Shown: positions 53,001 through 63,915 of the stretch, piece by piece
How the letters are laid out: the number at the start of each line of letters is the position of its first letter
Numbering within the stretch: the stretch's first letter is position 1
Assembly: GCA_013365325.1 (NCBI GenBank)
Contig: JABVXV010000138.1
Coordinates: forward strand, 1-64,000
Direction of reading: 5' to 3'
Length of the DNA: 64,000 nt
Source of the DNA: Dipetalonema caudispina
Taxonomy: Eukaryota > Nematoda > Chromadorea > Rhabditida > Onchocercidae
Notes under the pieces: generated by a model
What the model was told of the DNA's origin: nothing
Database searches by the model: none
Seen by the model: the letters and a program-made list of their open reading frames with translations, nothing else
Made by a program: the position numbers and the translations under genes

Positions 53001-54909
53001 AGGATTTTGTGACCAAAAAGAATATGTTGCATCTTGTGAGAAATTCGATCTCATGAAATCTCCCCCTACAGCATCCTCTGTCGCTGAAAAAGTATCCATG
53101 AAACCAAGTTTTATCAACGTCCAACCATCTTATCACTCAGCTCGTAAGCGTGTTCAGTCCACATCTTCTATTTTCTTTTTCTGGCTACTGTATGATTAAA
53201 ATAGAATAATACAGTATTGATTGATTCCGAAGTTTTAAGCACTCAAACGATGGAAATGCGAGAAAGGATTCAATGGTATAATGTCAAGAGGTTGTTCAAG
53301 GAAATTCGTCCTCTGTATCCATGGTGAAGATCATTTATTCTTTTGTCAACAAGACCTGGTGTATAATATCAACACTAATCGTTGTGATCATGCACAAAAT
53401 GTTGCTGCTTGTGATGATAAAAATGGAATTCCATTCAGAAAAAGAGCATACGGTAAGATTTTTTTTTTTTTTTCTTGAGATTTTAGTCAAATAATTTCTC
53501 AAATTTCCTGTTACTGTTGGACTAGAAGTTTCAATCTTTCAGAAACATCTCATTTCGAAAAAGATTCGATCCCGAGTATCCGTATTGTGAATATGCGAGC
53601 AGTTAGTCCCTCAAATCGCACGATACAGGCACGTTGCCACGCATCACAAAGTCATACTGCAGCATATGGACATTGCCGAGGAGACTATATCTCCTGCCTG
53701 CAGGCTGGAACTTTTCGTAAGGTATGTGCGGTTGAGACAATTTGTGGTCGAATAATAAGAAATCTTACAATTCGATAACCCGAAAATTAGAACTTTTTGT
53801 CTTTCAACATCTTCTTTGTCTTTCTACCCATTGGTATCTTCTTCCTTGACTTTTTATCTTGCCCTTCAGTATCGTTATGTTTTAGTCGTATTGTACAAAT
53901 GGCTACTTGTTTGATGAGGATGTTGGACGTTGTGTTCCAGCTGAAGTTTGTGGAATAGTTGGTGATGCTGTAGCGGAATCAGTATCATTAGAAAAGGAAA
54001 AATGCGATGGTGTAGATGATGGTGTTTCAAAGGCAATTGGTCCATGTTTAAGTGAATATTACGTATGCAAAAAGGTAAGTTAATAGTAGGCATATAATCT
54101 TTCAGGAAATAATAGTTCTTAAATAATATTCTTGTATATTTTAGGGTGTTCCGATTCGAAGACGTTGCTTTAAACATTTGGAGACATTTTCTGCAACGTC
54201 TAGTTCATGCGTAACACGTTCTTACAATCCTGAGTGCCCAAAAAGATCTATTGTACTAACCGATGGGATCAAAAAACTCAACGATACCGACGATTTCTGT
54301 ATCCACCGACCGGATGGCTTATATCGACATCCTGCAGACTGCGCAAGGATCTTACAGGTTACTCAAATTCTTGATCGAAATTTCCAGTTTCATCTGGTGA
54401 ATATCATATGTAAGAAGATGATATATGCAGTTCTCTACAGCAACATTACCAGAATCACTCTTTCAGTGTTTCGGAGAGGAGATGTTTGAACATTTGCCAT
54501 GTGATGATGGACTTGTTTTCAATGAAATATCCGGTGGTTGTGATTATAAAAGCAATGTACCTGAATGTGCCGCTACTTCTGAAAAATCCAAGGAAGGTAA
54601 TTTATATTTTTAATATTCTAGCTAGTATATTTCTTCGGTATTTTCCGTATTTCCTCTCAAAAACTTTAAGAATTTGCCTAAAATATTTTTCTTTTTACAG
54701 ATAATAATTCGTCTTTAACAGATGGTTCGAAATGTGAAGGAAAGTCCCACGGTGATCATCTGCCGGATGAAAAAGATTGCTCGGTATTCTATCGATGTAT
54801 ATGGGGCAAACTGGAAAAGCTTTTTTGTCCCGAGCATACTGTTTTTAACCCAGCACTTAGTGTATGTGACTTTCCTAGTGCGGTACCTTATTGTAAAGTT
54901 ACTATGTGA
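41021..54909 (+). CDS. very large secreted chitin-binding protein with about 27 peritrophin-A (CBM14) domains, 47 exons, about 2573 aa
   Basis: Exons in phase: 41021-41126, 41458-41566, 41806-42163, 42323-42455, 42587-42723, 42782-42890, 43051-43291, 43368-43450, 43617-43760, 43968-44208, 44303-44385, 44470-44619, 44738-44945, 45017-45187, 45268-45356, 45499-45670, 45762-46018, 46187-46497, 46575-46796, 46917-47076, 47232-47462, 47556-47636, 48045-48116, 48269-48358, 48641-48730, 48816-49067, 49161-49351, 49411-49698, 49785-49895, 49960-50086, 50186-50352, 50448-50539, 50623-50699, 50784-50935, 51034-51138, 51253-51376, 51503-51715, 52013-52212, 52357-52474, 52751-52876, 52946-53143, 53240-53452, 53543-53721, 53886-54074, 54145-54357, 54467-54596, 54701-54909. 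A signal peptide (1 to about 21) precedes a basic, hydrophilic stretch of about 155 residues. Then come 14 six-Cys CBM14 repeats, a linker (exons 22-25), four repeats, a linker (exons 29-34) and nine repeats to the C-terminus. Typical repeats read C-x-DGxY-C-x-F-x-C-x-NG-C-P-LVFN-C-DY-C. CBM14 binds chitin; the closest known nematode architecture is CBD-1 of the eggshell vitelline layer (12 repeats), but no symbol is given. A lone acceptor at 40981-40990 lies 30 bases before the ATG; AATAAA is at 54970-54975. Two adjacent genes remain possible. Confidence 0.9.
41703..41726. other. short hairpin in the second intron of the chitin-binding gene
   Basis: TGGACCAA and TTGGTCCA form an 8-bp perfect stem around a short loop. 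No function is evident. Confidence 0.5.
43051..43760 (+). repeat. internal exon-triplet duplication, unit A (exons 7-9)
   Basis: Exons of 241, 83 and 144 bases encode two CBM14 domains. Unit B (43968-44619) has exons of 241, 83 and 150 bases with closely similar protein, for example shared KYLFCIDG/KFLFCIDG and CSSLxDGxYELGxCERNF. Intron positions and phases are the same. Confidence 0.92.
43968..44619 (+). repeat. internal exon-triplet duplication, unit B (exons 10-12)
   Basis: Tandem copy of unit A at 43051-43760. Exon lengths 241 and 83 are conserved exactly and the third differs by six bases, so the triplet was probably copied as one genomic block; introns have diverged more than exons. 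Confidence 0.92.
48045..48358 (+). repeat. duplicated short linker exons 23 and 24
   Basis: 48045-48116 (VAERCKYTQIQC) and 48269-48358 (NRCEYAIVQC) encode similar short Cys motifs with the same incoming and outgoing phase. Between them, 48191-48212 is flanked by TTACAG and GTAAGT but would break frame if included, so it is not used in the model. Confidence 0.6.
50828..50839 (+). other. possible furin-type cleavage site RVKR in the chitin-binding protein
   Basis: Codons for Arg-Val-Lys-Arg (residues about 1800-1803) followed by Asp lie in the acidic linker between CBM14 repeats 18 and 19. Cleavage would split the protein into 18-domain and 9-domain parts. It is a motif match only. Confidence 0.4.
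51833..51930 (+). pseudogene. decayed CBM14 exon copy in an intron of the chitin-binding gene
   Basis: ATATGCTCTTCCGGGTT followed by TTTCTTTCGTGTATA repeats the core of the upstream exon (51533-51580) with a deletion and stops. The same intron has a possible 18-base in-phase micro-exon (about 51916-51933, GCGCAAAACTC core) between TTGTAG and GTAGTA, which is optional. Confidence 0.6.
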
Positions 54910-55424
54910 CATTTGTGATTTACATTTCCTGAGTTGTACAACTGTAGAAAATATATCACAAAGATAATTAATAAATACCGACGAGTTCTTTTAACTTAAT
55001 TTTTTCAAGAGAATATGAGGAAATACATTGCCGTCTTAAGCATAAATTGTGTAATACATTGAGTTTATAATAATTTTCAGCATTACATAATATGCTCTGA
55101 ATGTTTTTTTTCTCATTAACTTCGATAGAACTTGTTTGATGTTAATAAATTGTTATGAAATGAATTGCTTCAGAGAAAATACTTACTCATATGGCAATAG
55201 CTAGAGGAGGTTTAGCCTATGTTTTTTACTTCAATGAGTTTTCGATGGAAATAATGGGAAATTTTTACAAATATCATATTCTCAAGGCGGAAAATTACTG
55301 TCACACAACTAAGAGAATTTAAATTGATGATTTATTATGGTCTAGATTGGATTATCGGAATGTTATTTTGGCTAATCAGGATTTCTTGAGCAGGTAACAT
55401 ATATATATATATATGTTTAGGGGA

Positions 55425-55427
<3 letters not shown>
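54910..55427. other. intergenic region after the chitin-binding gene
   Basis: Contains the poly(A) signal at 54970-54975 and a short AT repeat at 55399-55414. A 60-base open stretch ending at GCAG|GTAACA (about 55394) fits the phase of the F-box-like exon downstream, but is too short to call. Confidence 0.4.
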
Positions 55428-55492
<65 letters not shown>

Positions 55493-55513
55493 ATACACAT
55501 ACACATACACATA
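55428..55513. repeat. (CA)n dinucleotide microsatellite
   Basis: About 85 bases of CA repeat with ACATAC variants at the right end. The Cys-Val string in the minus-strand frame is an artefact of it. Confidence 0.97.
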
Positions 55514-55541
55514 TGCACAACACAAAAGGCCCATTTCTTAG

Positions 55542-55628
55542 TGTGCTCAATTTAGTTAATGCTGTCCCAGAAATTCTTGAATATCTTCTTTCCCATCTTC
55601 TCGTTGATGATCTCACAAATCTTTCCCG
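55542..55628 (+). pseudogene. isolated F-box-like exon
   Basis: Between TTTCTTAG and the donor CG|GTAACA the frame encodes 28 residues containing AVPEILEYLLSHLLVDDL and then TNLSR, close to the F-box consensus (LPxEILxxILSYLxxxDLxxLSRV), which binds SKP1 in SCF ubiquitin ligases. No convincing upstream or downstream exon was found, so it may be a gene fragment or an unfinished gene model. The (CA)n repeat lies just upstream. Confidence 0.33.
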
Positions 55629-56223
55629 GTAACAGCAATCCACTACTAATTGAGGAATCATAACAATGATTTCATCAATTTACCATTATCTTTTATACTA
55701 TTTCTCCTCCATTTCTATCCACTTCTCACATCATTATTTCACTTTCTTCTATTAAAGTCACTTAATGACAGCATTCCCAATACCATCTAATTATCATTCC
55801 TGTTATTTCAATCATCTTTTCCTACCCAGCAATTTATCAGTTGTATGGTGTATTGGGTTGTAGTAAAAACATGGTTGATGGAATGATTCTAATGGAAATT
55901 TCGTACCTACTTGTACTTAGATGTGCTATTTTTAGAAGTATAGAGATGGAAACTCTTGCAGATTAAGCGAAAAAAAACTTTCTTTACACCCACATAGTAT
56001 ATCTTCAATAAGGTGAAAAGAGTGAAAGAGAAAATTGATAAAGGTTAACTTATCACTTATCTCTCGAGGTACAGCAGTATACTTCTATAATTTATCGATG
56101 AGGTAATTTATCTTTTTTTTTTTTGTTGAAACATTTAAAAAGTAGCATGATAACGACACTCAAATATGTTGACAGAGATGAATGGATGCAATTGCATAAC
56201 ACTGTATTATGGACGGATTGTTG

Positions 56224-57880
56224 TCATACCGCTTCCTCTTTTAGCTTTTCAATTTGTTTTCGGGTAAATTCGGCATCTTGCATGATAAGTGTACTCATTG
56301 TAGCATCCATAATGATTTTGGGAATATTTTTTTCCTTGAAATCCACGCACATCACGTAATCCACAACGGTTTTTGCAGAATCTTCGGGACAAACCCGAAA
56401 ACGTCCACCGGCAAGTATTACTTGCCCTCTAAAATGAATTATATATCACATACCAAAGTTAAATATCTCATTTACCAAAAACTGATATAACCAATACTTT
56501 AACAATCAAATTATCATAAAAATGACAATTTAAGAGTGATCAAAATAGCATTTAAGAAGCAATTTTAAACTTCATAATCCTTTTTATCAGGAGGATGATC
56601 ACGAAAGTTGGACATGAAAGCTAGAAAAAACATAAAACTTGTAATCTTGATATGACTGACCGGATTTTATGAGGATTACACTCAAGACCCGGGAAATCGA
56701 AACTTCGTGCTGCTTCAAGAATTTCGTCACCAAAACTGCGGAACGTGCGGCACATCAAGAAGTCTCGTCCCTTGATCTTTGCAAAATCCTTCATTGCATA
56801 CTGAAGCATAACTATTTGGACTCAAACAATTCAAAAGAAGAAATTGCATAAAGTTTTGGAAGAAATAACATTAATTCTCTCAAGTTTTTGAAATATGACA
56901 GTTTTGAAATTTCTGTTTTATAAATCCCAATGGAATTGTTAATTGTTTGTCTCTCAACCATTTCCTTCAATGTATATGAAAAATTTCCTGTGACAATCAA
57001 TTCATTTCGTTCTTTCAGCTATCTAACGGATGTCTATTGCAATTTCTGATCCAGTTCGATCATACACTTAATTGCAAACAGTTTCAAACATATCAAATGT
57101 TTACATAAACAACATCCGTATTGGATGCCAATTCAGCAATAATTTTAACACTTGAGATATTTTTATTGTATTTTGCAATGTCGGCAAAGTTTTCCCAATG
57201 TTCCGCAAAAGATGGCTGGAGTGGAAAATCGAATATAGTCTGTAAAAAAAAAAAAAAAATTAGAAAAAAAAAGAAGAAAAATAAACAATGTCAACATGTT
57301 GACAATTTCATTTAACAATAATTTCGCTTTTACAACTGTGAGATAAAACTTGAAATAACTTTAAAAATATTTAATGAATCATGGAATTTAAGGTCTTCTC
57401 CAACACAACTTTTTTTTTTTTAAACGAAAGTCAATTTAAATTAAATCACTCGTATAGCAATATAATCCAAAAATTCTATATTTAAAATAAGAAATGAAAA
57501 CAATAGAAAAAAAAAAGATACCCTCATAGTGAAAACTTTTCCTATTGCATAGTGTTTTGAGTAAACAATATCATTTTTGTTAGCACTTTTTTGTTTCCAT
57601 CCTTCACGATTCTCGAAATCGGGCATATTGATCAATTCCATCATATCTTGTAATGCATCATTGGCATGTCGCATTCCCTCCGCATACTTTAATTTTTCTA
57701 TCTTACAAATAAAATTATTTCTTAAATTTGAAATTGTGTAACAGTTATTCAGTTTGTTACAATTGTTTGTACAATTGCAAATGATAATATTTTATTCAAA
57801 AATAATCAAATGATACTAACTTCATCGACACCTGATTGGATAACATTCGGAATGGTTGTAGAGGTTATTATGGAAGCCAT
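56224..57880 (-). CDS. START-domain lipid-binding protein, 5 exons, 239 aa
   Basis: Exons in phase on the minus strand: 57821-57880, 57522-57701, 57105-57239, 56661-56800, 56224-56428. The sequence fills a single START fold: GWKQKSANKNDIVYSKHYAIGKVF (split by me as GWKQ and NDIVYSK), then DFPLQPSFAEHWENF, SSVKIIAELASNTDVVYY, KGRDFLMCRTFR at about 135-146, AGGRFRVCPEDSAKTVVDYV and a Lys/Glu-rich C-terminal helix. START proteins carry single lipids (sterols, phospholipids, ceramide) between membranes. There is no signal peptide or membrane segment, so it should be a small soluble StarD-like carrier. An acceptor (TTCTACATAG) 13 bases before the ATG suggests trans-splicing. The acceptor of exon 2, TTTGTAAG, is unusual but keeps phase and family sequence. 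Which StarD subfamily it belongs to is not resolved. Confidence 0.86.
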
Positions 57881-58958
57881 TTTAATTTTCCACCTATGTA
57901 GAAGAAAATTACTGTTAAAATCATTTTACAAATTTGCTGATGATTATTCATACTTCACGATAATCTATTATGCTATGGTGTAAAAAGTCAAAATAAGGAT
58001 AACGTGTAAGTTATACATGGCGAACAGTGGCAAAGAGACGTACGTCTCCAACATACGATTACGTTAAAATTCAAAATCTAATTATATGTATATATATACT
58101 AGTTACAATTTTTAAATTACCTAATGATTTCTTTTTATGAATTTATCCACTTTATTTTCTTGTCCCAAGTAACTAACTGTCGGCCAGTAAAAATGACGGA
58201 AAGCAAAAGAATAAAATTACATCGATCAGACACTCAATTGATTGTCACTCATGCAGTTCAATGCTTTGCAGCCGATCTAAGCCAACAGCAATGAATTTTA
58301 AAAGTGAAGAAATTAGTTTACGGCTATCCACATGAAAAAAGTATTTGACGAGTGAAAAAATCCTTCTATGAATTTTTTTTTCTTACGAATTTCAGAACAA
58401 CAGAGCAAAATTTCGAATTCAATGAATGAAATAAAATGTCGTAATAGAAGTACAACATTGAAATTCATTTAAGCAAGTAAAATGACGGTAAACAGAGAAA
58501 AGTGCCTCTTTTTCAAGCAAATCGTAATGAATTTCGCTAATAGCTAGCGCATTTTAATATACTAACAAAAAATTTTCAAACACCCTTTTTTTTCTTTGTT
58601 TCTTTTTTCGATAAAGAAAAGCGTATTGAATGAAAAAGAGATTCACGAAGCAGATACAAAAATATTTGTGCAAAATGTGATAATATTACGACAACGAAAA
58701 TTTCCAACCGATCGAAAATATATAAGGTGTGAACAAAAATGAGAATAAAAGGAGGAAAACGAATGAACAAAAACCTGATATTGAAAAAAAAAAAAAAACA
58801 GGTATGTGTGAGTTAAGTGAAATGACGGTAAAAAAAAAAAGAAAAAACTGTTTAAATGAACACGATTTATCTCATCAATTTTAACAGATTTTACAGTAAC
58901 ATACAAATTTCAAAAGGGAAAGCAACTTAATTAAATGTATCAAAGTGATTTCCAGTTG
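57881..58958. other. gene-free stretch
   Basis: No gene recognised; A/T homopolymers and short frames only. Confidence 0.5.
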
Positions 58959-59013
58959 TTTTATTAATTCATTTTAACCAATGTTTTGCATTGGTTAAAA
59001 TGAATTGATAAAA
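58959..59013. other. 25-bp near-perfect hairpin with a 5-base loop
   Basis: Left arm 58959-58983 and right arm 58989-59013 are reverse complements at 24 of 25 positions; the exception can form a G-U wobble in RNA. The loop is TTTTG. Beyond the arms, CAGTT/AACTG continues the symmetry with a bulge. It lies in gene-poor DNA between the START gene and the right edge. Confidence 0.9.
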
Positions 59014-61080
59014 TTTAAACTGTTGGAGAAAAATGATAAAATACAGATAAAGATGTGCGGTAATTACTAAGAATAGTTAAATGTTGTACAACCGAGTGTC
59101 AATTAAAAGTGTAATGAATGGGGGAGGTGGGATAGAAAGGATGAATGAGCGAGGGAGTTTGAAATTGTAATCTTAACCGTTTGAAGACCTTTCAACCCAT
59201 CCTTTCATTATTTCCGCAATTACTAATGCAATTCTTTTCACTTCATTTACATTAACACAATTACTGTAGCATTGCAGTAAAAAGAACCGGAAAATGGTCA
59301 ATGGAAAATTTTCCGTAATAAAACAATTATCAACTAGTTATTTAACTCTTTTTAACTTTATTCCAGTTTTTCCTCTCTTTTTTTCTTTTTATTTTGTTTT
59401 GTTTATGTTTGTCTTAAATTGCCACAAGCATTAAGCAAATTGATGACAAAAAAAGAAGGAAACTAAAGAAAGTTGTCCAAATCTAAAATTGAATGTTTAA
59501 AAATCGTTTGATAAATGTATTAACCTTTATAATATCAAGGTCAAACAATACAAGAAAGTTCCTTTTCCGTATTCATAATATCAACAAATAGCAGTCTTTA
59601 AGTTTTTAAGTTCGAAAGTTTCATGTTTGTGTTATTTATTTCATGCTAACGCATTTTTTCCTTTATTACTTTGACTTTTGATCTGTAAATACTATCTATG
59701 GGAATGATAAATGCGAAGGACAAATAAAAACCAGCAACAGTTTACGTATCCATCAACCAAATCGCACGTTACGACATTTTACAAACTATAAAAGGGAGAG
59801 ATAGTTTGCAATATCGGTGAGAAATTTTTTCGTTTTAATTTGAAGTTTAAGAGTATTCACAAAAATCCACTGCAAACGACCGGAATCATGCAGTACATTG
59901 CCTTTTGCAATAACAAATGATACATCGCAAATTTTGTTGTAATAAATTTGTTACAATTTATTTATTTTATAGTAATAAATTTTTGTAAATTAAATTGTTC
60001 ATTTTTGTATGTACAAATAAGTTTAATACATGTAAATCTAATTAAACAATGGATGGGACTATTTGTTTTAAATTTGAAAAAAAGCCGAAATTTATTTGGA
60101 TACTTAGTGTGATCATCAGATACTTTGCATTTGCTTCCTTCACATGGGTACACTATTCTTCAGTTGTTTGGAATTTGAAAATATTTTTTGATAAAAATGA
60201 TAAAACTAATTTATAACGGTTAGACATTTCCAGTAATATTACCATCGTTTTAACCATCTTATCCAACTTTATAAGAATTTTTTTTTTAAAAAAAAAAAGC
60301 TTTTAAAAACTTTAGAATACATACATGAAAAGACATCAATTTGATTAGGTTGATAGTGGCACCATCGATGCTATGTAAAACATTCTTTTCTACTTATATT
60401 TTTACTACAATACTTCATCTTTGAATACATCCAAAATTCAAGATTAATTGTTTTGCATTAGAAGTTGAACACCTGAATAAATTATATGGTTATATTTTCG
60501 ATATCATTCCTAGAATACTTTCTTAATGTTTAGAATGTTAACAGTAAAGGTATAGTAGTCGTATCGGCGAATATTATTGACCTATCAAACAAAATATTCC
60601 TGGGAAACTTCAAATAAGTAAATTCCCTCAAGATGCTCCTGATTATCGGTAGTTTGAGGGTAAAATAGCTGAAATAATTATTTGCATCAACATTTTTATG
60701 CTTCTTGAATTCTTAAATTTCATTCTTCTCTTGTAAATCATTTTTCGTTCATTTGACATCTTTAAACAATACGGTGTCATGTTTGATCAGTTTATCAGCT
60801 AATCCCCGCTCTGCTGCGGAAGGCAAAGATAAAAAAGAATGGAGAGATTAATGAATCATGCATACTGGTAGTTATATTCATACAAAGTCACTTTACGAAT
60901 ATGTTTTTTTCATTCAAATGAAGAAAAAAAAAAGACATTTAAGCATTTTCAAATATATTAAATAAAAAATAAAATTTATATTTTAAATAATTTTGTTAGA
61001 AGGATGAACAATGAAGATGTCATGTCATCATCGAAATACATATTATGATGATTTTTTTTGCTTTGATCATATATGAGTAT
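59014..61080. other. gene-free stretch with a T/A palindrome
   Basis: No gene recognised. 60278-60298 is a T-run followed directly by an A-run of similar length. Confidence 0.5.
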
Positions 61081-61095
61081 TCTAAATTCGAATTA

Positions 61096-61350
61096 GGATC
61101 GAAAAGGCTCTACAATAAAGTCCGTTTGGATCGAAAAGGCTACTCATGTGAGGGCCATTCTAGGGAACCTATACGGTAAGTTCTTATTTAAATTTTGATA
61201 TTATAATAAGATCATAATATAATGGAAGAAACAAGAAAACTTTCAACAAGAAGCTATCAAATTTCGGAATGATCAGAGATAATTTATCTTCGTAGATGTA
61301 GAACGGACTTTATTGTTGCGACCAGTGTTCAAAATAAAGTTCGTTTTCAT
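61096..61350. repeat. 15-bp inverted repeat pair with extra partial copy
   Basis: ACAATAAAGTCCGTT at 61112-61126 recurs inverted at 61302-61316, about 175 bases apart; a third, imperfect direct copy (AAAATAAAGTTCGTTTT) lies near 61331-61346. GGATCGAAAAGGCT also occurs twice at 61097-61111 and 61127-61141. Together they look like the ends of a small degenerate element. Confidence 0.55.
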
Positions 61351-63720
61351 GGTGTAGTTGATTGTCGGAAATTTATAGAAAAATCAAAAATTTCATTTCC
61401 TTTCGATAATTCAAGTCCTTGTTATTTTCATGAAAGAGGTTTCTTGTTAAAATTATCTGCTTATGCTTTCTTCAGTTAAATTAAAACACTAAAATCTAAA
61501 AAAATTATCGGTATGAAGAGTTTATACACAGATAATGTGATATGGGTTCTGAGAATAGATAAAAGAAGGTTTCAGTTGGCTGAAATACTTCCGTTTTTTC
61601 TTCAGATTATGTTTATTAGTAGCTATTTCATTCACTGAAATATCTTACAAGGTAAAGAGAGAAGTCGATGAGGATATAAACTTTTTAATTTTCTCAATTT
61701 TTTTTTTTTTTTTACTAGAATATAAGGGGCAAAACAATAATACTTTTGGAATAATAATTCACCTGATATTTCAACATATCAAATAATACTTCATCATATA
61801 ATATCATACGTGAAATAAATGAAAAACATAACATGACGTCAGTTGTATCATTAAAAAATGCTAATAAATAGATTTGATTTTGTGAAATTAATCATGAAAG
61901 ATGTCAAGAATGAAATACGATAGAAGTATTTGGCTGGTTACTGAAAACTGAACTCTTCTCCTTAAACTGATTGATCGTTATTATATGGAATATCACATAC
62001 AGCCATATGCATATATATCAGAAAGCCTAGAAATGTTATTTAACAGAATAATGCGGAAAATGATTTAGCACCACTAAGAATAGAAGATATCGTGTCGAAT
62101 AAACCATTAAAAATATATTTAAGATAAAGCACCGGTATACTCCAGTGAATCCCAGAAGAAATTGATCAATGAGATGAAATATGTGAAGAAATCATTAATG
62201 GATAGTTAAAATAACTGCACAGATATAGATTAGTGAGCTTCCACTAATGGCTTTAATTCCCATGTGGAATAACACGGGATCAGGAAAGGATTGATAACAA
62301 AGCAGACATGAATTAACGGTGAATCAACCGGTTCAGGAAACTTTCCACAACGATATACAATCTTCTAACGGTGAAAAATGATGAATATTCGAATACCTTT
62401 CATTGACATCAGTATATATTGTGCATTGTATATTATTCCTTTTTCATTCACTCAACTATTTCAATTCACAAAGCTTCTCGACCATTTCTAATTTTATACG
62501 ATATGCATTCATAATTCATTCATTTCACATTATAACATAACCTTTCAATATGTCCATCAGGAAATCATAAACGGAAGATATCTTGAATTCCATAATATTA
62601 AAAAACAAAAAAAAAATCTTGTTGCTATATCCGTGTTCACAGCATTCCTACCACCTCATACATGTAAAAATTTATATCATCAGAACATTGATCCATCAAG
62701 AAAATGTTTAGCAAAGATATCAATCCGACATTGCTGGGAGTATCAAAGGTCAACGTACAAAAGATGAAGCCCATTTATGCTGATTTTTATGGTTCATTGT
62801 TGTTCTATCGATGTTTCTACATGTTACATCCTTTATTACATTATTATTTCCTTCAAATTTTCATTCCATTCAATATTTAAAATTCGGATTTTTTTTCTTC
62901 AAATATACCGTGAAGGAAGGAAATTATCTGAAGTGATAGTTTTCTGAGTAATCAAGTCACTCAGATTTTCCGTCCCATCTTTTCCGGTTAATCTCAAATA
63001 CTGTACTATGTGATTCCCCCGGTTTCTTCTCTACCCTAAATTTAAAATTAACAGGAAAAATAAAACGCTCCCTCATAACAGCAGTAATTTTGAAACGTCA
63101 TCTAACGCAATGTCCACGCTCACCTTACACTCACGCAAAAATACACATACACTTTCTCTCTTCCTTTTCCTGTCTACTACTCTTCATAATCAGCAACTCT
63201 CATCAACATTCACAGTGTCTTTTAATGGTGTCATCCACATCGATCCACGGCATTGCGGATTATTATTCAGCGTATCAGCTCATAATGTATGGACCTTAGC
63301 TGCGTATCGCTGTTAGTTGAATGAGAGAACAGGGAGAAAGTAATCATGAAGAGAGTGTGTAGTTATTACTTCGTAAAAGTCGGTGAGAAAAGAAATGAGA
63401 AAGATTAGACAACGATGGGAATAGGGATGGGTAGGGCAAATATGCAGTGGCGATAAAGCAGCAAAAGCGCGAGGTGCGGGAGGAATCTGTCGTGATTGAC
63501 AAGGCCAGTGAAGGCTTTAACGTACTACGTTTACGTCCTTTGGCTTGACGACACGTGTAACTCGCACGGTGGCGGTGGCGAAACGTTACTTGTTCCCGTG
63601 ATACTAACCTGACGACGAAAGCTGGAAAAGTGGATCTTTTCGTGTGGGTAGTTAGTGGTGGTAGTTGGTGGCAGTGGTGGTGGTAACACATCATCGTCGC
63701 GTATGTGTGCGTATGTACGT
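61351..63720. other. gene-poor stretch rising in GC toward the right edge
   Basis: No supported gene. From about 63460 the sequence becomes CpG- and GC-rich, unlike the rest of the window, consistent with a promoter or 5' untranslated region. An open frame at 63110-63316 (+) is not supported by any family feature. Confidence 0.4.
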
Positions 63721-63768
63721 ATGTATATATACGTTGATAGTGGCGTAATATTCGCGAGCTGGCGACGG

Positions 63769-63850
63769 GAAACGTGTACGCCTACGCCGTGACGGGAAGC
63801 CTGTGCGCCAAACCGTAGCGGAAAACGTGTACGCTTACGCCGTGACAGAA
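63769..63850. repeat. imperfect GC-rich tandem repeat, period about 53
   Basis: 63769-63798 and 63822-63850 share AACGTGTACGCxTACGCCGTGAC with few differences. Confidence 0.8.
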
Positions 63851-63915
63851 GCAGTCAAGTCTCTTCCAACGGGACAAGCAGTTTTGACGGCATTCACGTT
63901 GGGGTTTTCCTTGGT

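Noticed and set aside
55335..55661. 108-codon minus-strand open frame
   Set aside because: A Cys-Val string from the CA repeat flanked by the shadow of the F-box-like plus-strand segment.
63110..63316. 68-codon plus-strand frame with a hydrophobic stretch
   Set aside because: An overlapping frame is equally open, and no family motif or splice context supports it.
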